Source: Voacanga thouarsii (taxonomy: Eukaryota > Streptophyta > Magnoliopsida > Gentianales > Apocynaceae). Taken from it: a stretch of 64,000 nt of DNA. Location: assembly GCA_026120185.1 (NCBI GenBank), contig JANUWF010002061.1, positions 3,038,001 through 3,102,000 on the forward strand, in the 5' to 3' direction. Below are positions 36,596 through 47,877 of the stretch, piece by piece; the first letter of the stretch is position 1, and the number at the start of each line of letters is the position of its first letter. Both the position numbers and the translations under genes were made by a program. The notes beneath the pieces were generated by a model. That model worked only from the letters and a program-made list of their open reading frames with translations, had not been told where the DNA came from and ran no database searches.

Positions 36596-37632
36596 TGTAA
36601 CACCCCACATTTTTACTTTCGGTTGGTTATTACTTGTAATAGGATGAGAATTTATATCAACGGCCAGAACAAAAGTTGATCGGTGTATTGAGACGAACAC
36701 TCTGGAGAAATAAAATTTTATCGGGATCTGGATGTAATTATTGGATTTGTTCTACTCGTACCCTAAATTTTTGAAATGCTATTAAGATTAATAAAATAAG
36801 AATTTTAGGGTACTTTAGAAAGATAAATTGATCAGTGCAATGAGACGTACGTTTTGGTGCGAATTATGCTACCCAGGGTATCGGAGACATTTTCGTCATT
36901 TTGACTGCGTTTGGGGCTTCGACCGCGAATTTGATCAAGTAGAGAGGGAATTGAAGAATTTGAGTGTTACCAATGGATGCAATGGAATTTTTGGAGTTGA
37001 ATAGTGAAATAAAATATTTTTCCATTACGAACCCGATTTTGGTCATTTCTGAAGAAAATAGAAAATTGCGGTTGGAAATGGGACGTGTGGCTTCTTATAA
37101 TTGGTGGATGAAAATAAATGTCGTTTAGCAATTGGTTAATGAGGCCAAGTGTTTCTATTTGATTGGTTGTGATAAAAAAAATGAAATAAAGAAGAATGGC
37201 CCACCAGAAATAAATAAGAATGGTTCACAAGAAATACATAAGGATGGCCCACAAGCATGAAAAGTTTGACCAAGTTGGACCACCTTTTTGACTTCATTTG
37301 ACCAAACTTAATTAAGCTAATCTTGATTTGAGCAAGTTAATCAAGGTTGAGTATGCATGGCTATGCAAGATTAGAAAATATTTATAATGTTCTAAGAGTT
37401 TCTACCTTTTTCTATAAATTTCTTTAAGGTTCTAGAGTACTCTAAAGTTTTCCATAAGTTTCTACAAGTGATGAGTCATCCCCTAAAGCCTTCTAGAAAT
37501 TGTGATTCATCATTCCAAGTGTACCAATTACATTTTAAAGCTTCCTACTTAAGAGTTTTACATAAGCTATGACAAAAGCATGTGATGTAAGGCATTACCT
37601 AAGCAAAGCTTCCTATGTAAGCTTCTTGGACA

Positions 37633-37643
37633 TCTATATATAG
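37633..37643 (+). promoter_or_regulatory. TATA-like site of the solo LTR
   Basis: CTATATATAGG in the first third of the solo LTR, in the position of an LTR promoter. Sequence-based inference. Confidence 0.35.
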
Positions 37644-39058
37644 GCCATGAAGGCCAACTAAAATGGCTTTAGATAGCCAGAATTTCGGAGCAAACAAGAG
37701 AGAAAAGGGAGAAGAGACAAGAAAAGGAAATAGAGAAGAAAGAAAGGGAGAAACCGGAAATAGAGAGGAGAGAAAGAGAGAGAGAAAAGCAAGAAGATGC
37801 TTGGACTGTCCAGCCTCCAAACGCAGCAAAGAAAAGGTAAATATCTACCTTACTTGAAGTAAAGTTATTATATAAAGCATGGAGATCATTTTGGTATATA
37901 TATTGTGAGAAGTTTATGTGTGATAGTTAGGTGAAGTTGTATGAAAGCTGTCCTTGTGTGCAGAAAATTTTGGGAGATTTTATGTTCAGTAAATATGTAA
38001 CATTTCTGGATTTGAATGAAGCAGGCATATATCTTTGTAGCTAAGGATCATAGAGACATTTTAGAACAAGTTTGATGTTAATCGGATTTACGGATCAACA
38101 GTTATGGTGAAAATAGTAAAAGGTGCCAAATCAGTGACGGGATTTTTACTACTAGAACTTTGTGTTTAAAACTGAACAAAATGGACAACAGAATTGGAAT
38201 ACCATGAATTGGAACTTGTAAAGAAATATCTTAAGGATATTTTACAATTGGTTTGACATCATTTGGATTTGTGGATTAAAAGTTATGGGCAAAACAAGTT
38301 ATGGTGTCAAACTGAAAAATTACAGAATAATAAGGAAAACATGAATAGTGAAACTAAGGCAAAAACTACTGAGGCTGTTTTTGCCCAGTATTGCAGTACC
38401 AGAACCAGAAACCTAAAAACAGCCTATACTGAATTAAAGTTAAGAGTTTCACGGTCATTTTGGTATATCATGGAGCCAAATCGGAGCTGTAAATTAAAAG
38501 TTATGTGCAAAACAAAAGTGGTGTGTCAAACAAGTGAAATTCCAGAAAAGTAGTTCGAAAATGAATGGACTTAAGGGTGATTAACTATGTGATTTTGGAC
38601 AAAACAATTAAGGAAACATGAAGTGAATCCCTTGTTTATAAAGTGAGGAAGGATGTGGAAAAAAGAAGAATGAAAGAATTAATCAAACGATGGAAAAACG
38701 ATGCGAACAAAAGTTGAACGTTTTTCTTAAGTATCGGCTAACCATCGGCTAAACGACGGTTGAACGTCGGCTAACCGTCGGGCACATCGGCCGGACGTCA
38801 GCTACCCGACGGCTATTTTTTGGCCAAACACCAATTGACCCGAAAACAATCTTTGGTGTAGGTTTAGCGACAAACAACTAACGAAATGTCAAAAACGGTA
38901 GGAGCGGAGGTTAGACAGTCGTGAACGGAATGAGAGACTTAGGACACGAGGTGAGTCCCATTGATTTCTAAACCTTTTTAAAGGCTAGTGTGCTTTGATT
39001 TTTTATGAAATGCTATGTTTTATGCCATTTTGGAAATCCTCGAATATGTTTAAGGTTT

Positions 39059-39766
39059 TGTTGCTGTCAAAATAAGGAGCCGATGCAAACGGGGATCAAC
39101 TTCGTATCCGATAAACACAAACGATCCGATATGGCGTAACAGAAAATGGTATCAGATCTTTTTTTTTAATCAGGGACCAGGTTCCTTGAACTTACTATAG
39201 AAAGGGTTCAAGAAAGTCAGTTGAGAATGCTAAACGGAAGGACCTTTCTGGGAAAATGGAATAATATTTGTATTAACCTACTTAATGAAATGTACAGAAA
39301 AAGTCTGATATTGAAAATACGAACAGGAAGCTATAAGAAAAACTGTAAATAAAGCTTGTAAAGAAAAGTTATAACAAAGCAGTAAGAAAGCCGTAAGGAA
39401 TTGAGATCCTAGACTAGAAAGTTGTAAATGATGACGAAGTAAAAGAAATCGAAATTGAATATTGCTGGTTGATCGTTTGATTGTGTTTCTTGTCCTGGGT
39501 GATGCTCCTCATTTTATACTGGCTGCAAACGAGCCACTAACAGATCGTGGAGTTTCTTCCGGCCAAAGAATGCCCCAACCGGTCGCGCAGGATTCTTGCA
39601 CCGAAAGATCAGGAATCTGTTTTCCTTCTTATCGGCTCTGCAGTGCCGATGTTGACCATGGCTATCGGCTGCTCGAACGGTTGATTTTATCGGCTCGTCC
39701 CAATTAATTCAATCGGTATTGGTTCAAAGTAACCATTGTGTCGATTCGACAGAGTTGACGTCAACA
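39059..39766 (-). repeat. 3' LTR of the gypsy element
   Basis: 708 bp, pairs with 47167-47877. On the minus strand it starts TGTTGACGTCAAC and ends TTTTGACAGCAACA. A minus-strand TATA-like site (AGTATAAAAT) is at 39520-39511. Confidence 0.92.
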
Positions 39767-40095
39767 CATGTCCCCCGAGTCCCGTTGTTTCGGCAGACGC
39801 AAGTCAGCGAAACGATGGGAATCGTACAGCTATTAATGGCAGTCGTTCTTTTTCTGACAAAATCGAAACGTCCCGAACGTTGTGGAATCGTTGTGACGTC
39901 TCGGCCTTAGAACCCGCGAACGGCTCAATTTCAAACTTTCTTATAAATTGCAGTGGTCCCCAATCGGAACTCCTTACTCCTTATGACTTCTATCTCCTTC
40001 AGAATTCTACTGCTTGAGCAATTCATTGATCTTTTATCTTCTTACCCTAATTCCCTGCAAACTGTAAGTTTCCTTTCAGTAAAAACAACGTCGCA

Positions 40096-41163
40096 ATGGC
40101 AACCCCTACCGATAAGAATATTCTGTCCCTGGTCCAAGCCGATACCAGACTGTTTGCCTTGGGCCCACGTCTCCTGCCTGCAGAGATTACCGCTGAACAC
40201 TTGCGGTTTGTCCTGTCCGGCTGGTTTCACATTCCCTTTGCAACATGATACTTTCACAACCGCCAATCTTCCCTCTTCTTTTCGCCATTGGCCCCGCAAA
40301 CTCAAGAATTACAGAGAATGGCGAGACTGCTGCCATGCCCAATTTGGGGCTATCTGGGCGCAATGGGGAATTTCGGACGCCATCATGATGACTGACTTTG
40401 AGATGGTGTTTGACCGCAATCTGTTTACCGCCGCTCTACCTTTTTGGTCCTCGGCGATAAACGGCTTCATCTTCCCGCACGGGATGTTTTCCCCTACCAT
40501 TCTCGACATCTGCACCATCCTCGGCTTCCAATGCGAAGGCGATGAAATTCTGAAACTTCATGACGAGGAAAACTTACCAGCCGTTAAGGCTCGTCTGGAC
40601 AAGGCCTCCTCTTCATACGGCAACTTCATCAGCACTCAACGAGGAGTGGAGGACACTCCTTCAAACCAAGAACAACCGGCCTTCCTATGGCTTTGGCTGT
40701 GTAAGTATGTCATCTGCTCCCACTCTGCCGGCGTCAGCAATAAGTACCGATACTATGTATCGGCTCTCTTACGGAGCAAAAGGCACTGCGACCTTACCTC
40801 TCTGGTCCTTGCCTTGGTCTATCGCACAATTAACCAGCTGATGGCTGCTCTTGCCGCTAGGGAAGATCCTACCAATCTTGGGGGTCCACTCTGGCTGTAT
40901 CAGTATTTGCCCAACTTCGGCGTCAGTCGACTTGCGGGTACCCAGGCGGACTCTGCTAAACGGGCGACCGGCTATCGGCTACTTCGAGTCCCTGTAAACA
41001 CTTCTTCTGCTGAAACCATCGTCTCGTACTTTTACTGATTTCGAGACTTCCATGGTGCTATCTTCTTTTCGTATGTGGCTCGCCAAGAGGGCCCCCTTTG
41101 GCTGACACATCTGTGGGAAAGCCCCAAGGAAACCCAAGAAACTCTCTGGGCTCGAATTCTGTG
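40096..41163 (+). pseudogene. Antisense ORF with plant mobile domain (aminotransferase-like)
   Basis: ORF opposite in strand to gag-pol, between pol and the 3' LTR. It starts at the ATG at 40096 (MATPTDKN). The frame changes near 40245, and from there a long frame runs to a TGA at 41036, beyond which similar sequence continues (WLTHLWES) to about 41163. The plant mobile domain is recognisable from WAQWGISDAIMMTDFEM, then FIFPHGMFSPTILDICTILG, FLWLWLCKYVICSHS and GGPLWLYQYLPNF. Such domains occur in host MAIN-like proteins and in some gypsy elements. Here it is disrupted but retains most of the domain. Its promoter would lie between 39767 and 40095. Confidence 0.7.
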
Positions 41164-41484
41164 CCATCGGGAAATTCTTCTAAGGGCTAAGCCAGGAGCC
41201 TAGAGTGCTAAAACCTCCTGTGCGAGGTACAACCCCCATGCTTTACCCGCCAGTTTGGGCTGATACAGGACATTCTGGCGGATCCGGAACATGCCTCCTC
41301 CTTCTCTGTAAAACCGGTGTTATCGGCTGAAGATGTGCAAACTTTAGCTGAACGCACTCAGGCCATTTTGAGGTCCTTTGTGTTTAATTCCTTCCAGGTG
41401 GTGCTGGAGACTTCCCCGAATTTCGACTTGTGGTGGAAGCTACTGAGCAGGGCCCTATTTTTTGCCCCCATGGGCATCTGAGTC

Positions 41485-42149
41485 TTGCGAATTCCTGGGC
41501 CGACCACCTCTTTGCCTGAATTGTCATCTGCTAAAAAGGAAAAACAGGTAAAACACCCTATAAGTCCTGTAATAATGTCAACCTTACATACTCCCTTGGT
41601 GCAGAAAACCTCTGTTGCTGCTTCTGCTGCCCTGGAAAGAGGAGGAAGAAGAGATCGAGGTCCCGCCCCTACTTCGTCGATCAAAGAGGAAACAGGAAAC
41701 ACTAACTCCTTATGCTTCAAAGGTTTGATTCTGGCAATTCTTATTTTGCTTGGTTCCTCCAATGTTTAATTTTTTATCTAATGGCGTCATCCTTTCTGCA
41801 GAGACGCAAACAAGGGATAGGCCGTCCTGTTATCATCGACATTTCTTCTGACTCGGAGGAGGATATACCGCTCCGAACTTTAGCCGAAAGGGCGGCTGAA
41901 AGAACTGCTCATCCTACGGCATATACCCCGTTGGTAGAGGCTACGGCTCCTCCTTCCGTGACCGACGTATCGGCCTCCTTACCCGCGACAACCCTTCCGT
42001 CGGCTGAGCTTCCGACTTCTGAAAGTCCATCCTTTGTCCTGCCAAAAGAAACCATGACGGCCAAAAGAAACCATGACGTTGAAGTGTCCACTTCAGTTTT
42101 GGGCCCGCTTGATGTGCTCCATATAAACCTTCATGCACCTCTGCCATAG
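41485..42149 (+). pseudogene. C-terminal part of the antisense ORF
   Basis: Two plus-strand frames, 41485-41769 and 41800-42149, are Ser/Thr/Pro-rich with an acidic IIDISSDSEEDIPL segment. They follow the mobile-domain ORF in the same direction, probably as later exons or its disordered tail; CAG before the second frame (about 41802) looks like an acceptor. The end overlaps the truncated integrase on the other strand, at a 19-bp tandem duplication. Confidence 0.45.
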
Positions 42150-42200
42150 CCCGCAAGGCTTCCTCTTTGGAGAGACATTTTAAAAGTATTCCGGTGTGAC
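42041..42200 (-). pseudogene. Truncated integrase (zinc-binding part only)
   Basis: The minus strand shows the start of a retroviral-type integrase H2C2 region: EVHEGLYGAHQAGPKLKW and RHGFFWPS, the expected motif spacing. It then leaves the family exactly where the CxxC cysteines should follow. No catalytic core is present anywhere in the element. The break falls in a 19-bp tandem repeat (42041-42059 and 42060-42078). Confidence 0.7.
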
Positions 42201-42204
42201 TCCG

Positions 42205-43128
42205 TCAGAACAAATCATTGCTTACCAATGTAAAGCTGAGAGCTTTTCGTTTCACTTCTCGAGACGTTCGTCCAGTCGGATTTCTTAAATAGTCAACAAA
42301 CTCCTGTCGCCAATCTTCCTGATACTCTGTCTCCGCTATCTGTTGGCACATTACTGCTTTCCTAAAACCTGAAGCTAGCTGAGCTAAATCGTTAGCACTT
42401 TGATTTTCTGTCCTTGGAACATGAACTAGAGTGACCTCCAGGAAATGCTGAAGTAGCCCTTTTACCTCCTGTAACTTACTCGAGAGCAACGGGTTAGCAC
42501 AATTATAATCTCATACTACTTGTCGGATAACCACTTGTGAATCACCTACAATTCTGACTACTTGAGCTTCTAGTGCTTTCAGGATCCGCAATCCTAACAA
42601 AAGGGCATCATATTCCGCCTGATTATTAGTTTTCCCCTTCTTTAACTCAAAGTGGACCTTGCCCCGCTATCCGTTCGGAGATTCAAGGACCAGACCAATA
42701 CCAGCCTTCTGCTGGGTACTTAAGCCATCAAATTGTAAAACCCATAGTTTCAAAGAAATGTACCTGTGCGGCTTGTTTCCAGCTGTTTGCAGTATCTCCA
42801 GAGAATGATGTTCAGCTAAAAAATCTGCAACAGCTTGGCCTTTCACAGCCCTCAGTGGCACATAAGTTAGAGAAAAAACATGTAGTTTGACTGCCCATTT
42901 CATAAGCCGCCCACTCAGTAAAGGGCGATTCAACAAAAGTTTGATTAAATCTACCTTACATAGGATATGTACCTCCCTAAATAACAAGTAATGCTCTAGC
43001 TTTGTGCATGCATAGTGAAGAGATAAGCATAACTTTTCAATAGGGGTGTACTTGGTCTCCATATCCGATAGATTTCGGCTAAGGTAGTATACCGCTCTTT
43101 CTATCCCTTGCTGGTCATCCTGAGCCAA
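42205..43128 (-). pseudogene. Gypsy RNase H and connecting region
   Basis: 43128-42667 encodes RNase H of the Tat type (AVYYLSRNLSDMETKYTPIEKL, then KWAVKLHVFSLTYVPLRAVKG and GLSTQQKAGIGLVL). 42489-42205 encodes the following archaeal-type RNase H end and linker (VHVPRTENQSANDLAQLASG, DYLRNPTG). Stops separate the frames. Confidence 0.8.
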
Positions 43129-43422
43129 TAAACTGCCGATAGATCCTTCCGCAGTGATATATATAACTTCATGGGGGACTGGTCATGGGGAGGAGCTAAC
43201 ACCGGTGGATGTGATAGAGCTACCTTTATTTGTTCAAATGCCATCTAATGCTCAGGCTGCCAGATAAACTCTTGAGATAACTTTAAACGTAACAAGGAAG
43301 AAAATACCTTCTGTTTACCTGCAGCGTTTACCCAAAAACGCCATAAAAAATTTATCTTCCCCAAGAAACTTTGTAGCTCTTTTTTCGTTTGAGGTGGTCT
43401 TGCCTGTAGAATATCCCGAGCC

Positions 43423-44202
43423 TTATTCTGATCTATCCCTCTGGTGTACTAAGAACCCAAGGAAATTCCCAGCCGTAACTCCAAAGGCACATTTAGTCGG
43501 ATTGATCCCCAAGTGGTGTTGACGCATCCGGAGGAATGCTTGTTCCAAATCAACTAAGTGTTGTAGGAACATGGGGGATTTTACGACCAAATCGTCTATG
43601 TAGACTTCCATGGTGTTGCCGATAAGGTCGTGGAAGATAAGGTTCATGGCCCCGACGTTCTTCAAACCAAATGGCATAACCACCCACTCGAATAAGCCGA
43701 TAGACCCCGGGCAACGAAACGCTGTCTTGTGTGTGTCGTCTTCCGCTATAAATATTTGGTTATACCTTGAATAACCATCCATGAAGCTTAAAAACTGGTT
43801 ACCCACAGCAGAATCCACTAACATATTTGCCATTGGCATTACATACTCATCCTTCGGCGTGGCCAAGTTTACGTTTCTGAAGTCTATGCAGACACGTTGT
43901 TGACCGTTCTTCTTAATGACCAGCACAATGTTAGATATCCATTCTGCATACCGGCACGTACGGATGAACCCGCACCGGAGTAACCTTTCTACCTCCTCCT
44001 TGATCCTGGGTAACAATGCAGGATTGAAACGTCTTGCAGGTTGTTTATGGGGCTTAAAACCTTCTTTCACAGGTAGGTGATGTTCCACAATACTTCGGTC
44101 CAAACCGGGCATCTCATGATAGTCCCACGCAAAGCAGTCTTTATACCTGCGGATCAGACAGGCTATCTTATCTCTTTGCTCGATAGTCAAATGTAAACTC
44201 AC
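43423..44202 (-). pseudogene. Gypsy reverse transcriptase
   Basis: 259-residue frame with the typical RT blocks: FNPALLPRIKEEVERLL, RVCIDFRNVNLATPKDEY, FLSFMDGYSRYNQI, MPFGLKNVGA and the catalytic EVYIDDLVVKS. It lacks its natural upstream junction because stops precede it. Confidence 0.9.
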
Positions 44203-44256
44203 ATTGGCTGTTCTGTTCTCCCCTGTTTCTCCTATGTCGACTTCTATTAACAGATC

Positions 44257-45209
44257 TTAAGCAACGAAACCAGGAGCTCGTTGGACTTCCGGATCTTCAG
44301 GGCATAGTCTGCTTGGTTCCTCAGTGGTGATCAAATTATGAGCTATCGTTAGCTTAGCGTATTGGCTTGGATCAAAAGTCGGATGATAAAACAGGTCTTC
44401 ATTCATGTGAATTTTGGCTGAAAATGGATTAGGATCGGCTGAGATTTGCTCTACCCGTTCTCCATCCCAGATCAGCATCATCTGGTGTAAAGTGGACGGT
44501 ACACAACAGTTTGCATGAATCCAGTCCCTGCCCAATAAAACGGAATAAGCTGCTTTGCATCAATTATAAAAAGACCGTTTTACTGGTTTTGGACCCAACT
44601 GTGACTTCACAAGTGATAACGCCTTCTGCCGCAGCTGCTTCTCCAGTGAAATTAACCATCTATACGTCAGTAGGGGATAAGTCCAACTTATCTTTTCCCA
44701 ACCGTTTCACGGTAGAGAAAGGCATTACGTTTAAAACAACTCCACCATCAACAAAAACCCGGGTAAGTGGCTTGTCATTAACATGTGCCTTGATATATAG
44801 AGGCCTGAGGTGGTTGACATTTCGGGCTATCAGAATGGGAAAGAGCATCCCCTCTGGGGGGAAGTTGGACATCTACCAGCTCCACTGCGGCCCTTTCTTC
44901 CGCATGAAAATCCTCTTCCATGGATTCCTGACGAGAGGTAGCTCGGAAACTTGATGGCAAGATGCTGAGCATATTTTGGCCATTATCAGGGGCTAGTTGT
45001 TCTTCAACCCAGGCATTAATCAGCTGCTTCTGTTGCGCCAGCTTCCGCTGCTCCCGTCTTTTTTGGGACTTTGATAGCCGGGAACAACAGCCAGACAGAA
45101 ATGTCTCCTTTTGGGAAACCTGCACTATTAGTTTCCCTTCTTTACCATGAAAATGTGCTGCAAAAGAAGGAGGAGATAAACGGGTAAACACTGACGGTTT
45201 ACCATCCAA
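44257..45209 (-). pseudogene. Gypsy protease region
   Basis: Frames 45209-44778 and 44872-44660 cover the aspartic protease region. The active-site block reads VFVDGGVVLNVMPFSTV, where related elements have D-G-G/S, so the aspartate is kept. The next frame (44535-44257, DWIHANCCVPSTLHQMM) is the linker toward RT. Confidence 0.65.
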
Positions 45210-45248
45210 TTTCTGGAATGCTTGCTCTATCCCCTCAAGCTTGTTGTT

Positions 45249-46984
45249 TCATATATGCTCTTGTTGTTTCCTACAGATTGTTTGCAGCATGTGTGCATCA
45301 GCTAACGGAAATTGATCTGTATCTACCAAAGTTTCTTCATTTTTATCTGCAAACTTCAATCTTCCGTCCTGGATAGCTTTCTGAATGATGTTCCTGAAAA
45401 CATTACAACTGTTAGTACTATATGAGAAAGAGTTATACCATTTACAATACCTTTTTCCTTTCAATTCTTCTGGGTTGGGGATCTTGTGTCCATAAGCCAG
45501 ACGAATCTGTTTATCTGCCACCAGTTGGTCGAAAATTTGTTCAGCTTTTGAGACATCAAATGAATAGGAGGGTCCTGATATGGCAATTTCCTCATTTCCT
45601 TTGCCGGGCTTTAAGTGAGAACACGTATAGGATGCACCCTTTACTAATTCCGCTGCCATCACCTCTATCGCCTGCTCTTCATCTTCATCATTGGTGTCAT
45701 CTATGACAGATATCATTGTCGACCATGAGAGAACTTGACAGAATACCTCTTCTCTTTCTCCTTGATCATCTCCTCTATTCTGACAGTGTGAGACAATAGC
45801 CGGGACAAATCCGAGAAGTCTTGGAGAATGAGTCGTTCTTTAAGCTGCGGATGCATCCTGCTAATAGCAATTCTTGCGCATTCTGTTTCAGGCAATTGGG
45901 TTGTACATTTGGACTTAGTTTACCGGAAACGTTCAATAAAATCCACCACATCTTCTGATCCCTTTTGTCTTATGGCCAAAAGGTCCGCGATAGAAACTTC
46001 CGGTACTGGTTTAAAGAAGCGTTGGTGGAACATTTTTTCCATGTCAGCCCATGAAAATACAGAATTAGGAACTAGATTGGCATACCAAGTGAAAGCTGCT
46101 CCTGTCAAAGATAACGAGAACAATTGTAACTTATGCCATTCATTGTTCCCCAGCTCCCCGCATTGTGCTATAAATCTCCCGATATGTTCTATGGTGGACT
46201 TGTTGTCTTCACCGGAAAATGTTGAAAACTCCGACAGCTTGTAATCTCGAGGAAGTACCGCCATGGAATCCACCCACTCAGGGTAAGGTTTTTGGTATAC
46301 GAGCCAATCCCGTGACTGTCGTCGGAACATTTTCGCTCCCATATCCACCGGCTGGTACGACTGTTGAAATTGAGGTGAGAGAGTTAGCAGGACGGGTCTG
46401 GGACCCTGTCCTGTAGACGACTCAGTACTTCCAATCCCTTGCCCTAGGTTAGCCGCTGTGAGTACCGGATATGAAGGAGGGTAAGGAACAGAGTAATTCA
46501 GCTGCCCCCCAAATGGCGGCATGTTTCCCCTAACCAGGTTCGAAATTGTTTCATACGTCGACGGTAACCCTATCAACGGGACTGGACTTATGCCTGGAAA
46601 CATTTCTGCTGGCAACGTGTTTTGAGCCAACACTCCTGGAACTTGATGCCCCCCGGTAGCAGGGAAACCCATTTCTCTTCGCAGGAGATGCACTGAGCCA
46701 TGAGAGGGTGCACCATCAGCCGATGGCACGGGGTATGCAGGTGCCATGTTTGTTCCTTGTGCATGGTACCCTGATAGCTGAACAACGGTTTGCGCATTTT
46801 GCCTTTGCGCAAATTGTTGAAGTTCATTCTGAATCAGGGGTCGAAAAATAGTAGCGAATTGTGGAATAAGTCCCTGTAAGAGCTCGCCAGTACATTGTTC
46901 CATAGTATGTCGAATGGCAGTCAATGAGGTGGACATCGACTGAGATGCCGGTAGCGGGGGTGAGGACTGACCCCCTTGCTCCAC
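45249..46984 (-). pseudogene. Gypsy gag
   Basis: 46984-45920 encodes a 354-residue gag N-terminal part with the retrotransposon gag domain (IEHIGRFIAQCGE, SLTGAAFTWYANLVPNS, DFIERFR). Two following frames (45895-45713 and 45716-45249) continue it, including ECARIAISRMHPQLKERL and KRYCKWYNSFSYSTNSC. Frame breaks occur near 45900 and 45715. Confidence 0.85.
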
Positions 46985-47166
46985 AACAGTACCCTAAGTA
47001 CAACTGGTAGTAGTAACTGAAGGGTCAAAGACTCCCCGGAGAGCACGAATTGGGGGTCGCTCGGATGTCTCCGGTGCCTGTGGCTGCTGTGAGTTGTTTG
47101 CCATTGTTCGTCCTGACCGCAATAGCATACGAATACCAACCTCTGGTCCCATTGGGCGTGCCAATC

Positions 47167-47877
47167 TGTATTGCTGTCAAAATAGGGAGTCGATGCAAAC
47201 GGGGATCGGCTTCATATCCGAAAAACACAAACAATCCGATATGGCGTAACAGAAAATAGTATCAGATCTTTTTTTTTTAATCAGGGACCGGGTTCCTTAA
47301 ACTTATTATAGAAATAGTTCAAGAAAGTCAGCTGAGAATGCTAAACGGAAGGACCTTTCTGGGAAAATGGAATAATATTTGTATTAACCTGATTAATGGA
47401 AGGTATAGAAAAAGTCTGATATTGAAAATACGAACAGGAAGCTATAAGAAAAACTGTAAACAAAGCTTGTAAAGAGAAGTTATAACAAAGCAGTAAGAAA
47501 GCCGTAAGGAATTGAAATCCTAGACTAGAAAGCTATAAATGATAATGAAGTAAAAGAAATCAAAATTGAATATTGCTGGTTGATCGTTTGATTGTGTTTC
47601 CTATCCTGGGTGATGCTCCTCATTTTATACTGGCTGCAAACGAGCCACTAACAGATCGTGGAGTTTATTCCGGCCAAAGAATGCTCCTACCGGTCGCACA
47701 GGATTCTTGCGCCGAAAGATTAGGAATTTGTTTTCCTTCTTATCGGCCCCGCGGTACCGATGTTGACCATGGCTATCGGCTGCTCGAATGGTTGACTTTA
47801 TCGGCTCATTCCAATTTATTCAATCGGTATCGGTTCAAAGTAGCCATTGTGTCGGTTCGGCAGAGTTGACGTCAACA
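47167..47877 (-). repeat. 5' LTR of the gypsy element
   Basis: 711 bp, about 93 percent like its partner by eye. The sequence TTGGCACGCCCAATGGGACC on the minus strand directly after it is the likely primer-binding site region. Confidence 0.9.

Larger units (their letters stand above)
39059..47877 (-). mobile_element. Ty3/gypsy (Tat-like) retrotransposon, defective
   Basis: Element of 8819 bp bounded by LTRs 39059-39766 and 47167-47877 and flanked by GGTTT (39054-39058 and 47878-47882). Gag-pol is on the minus strand. The purine tract on the minus strand next to the 3' LTR is at about 39767-39785 (CTCGGGGGACATG). Between it and pol lies an antisense plant-mobile-domain ORF, a known kind of extra ORF in Tat-lineage elements. 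The integrase is cut off after its zinc-binding part begins, and the frames have many stops. I counted about 50 LTR differences in 708 bp (about 7 percent), older than the copia element. Confidence 0.92.

Noticed and set aside
37663..37857. 64-residue Lys/Glu/Arg-rich frame in the solo LTR
   Set aside because: Product of a purine-rich low-complexity tract just downstream of the LTR TATA; not a plausible protein.
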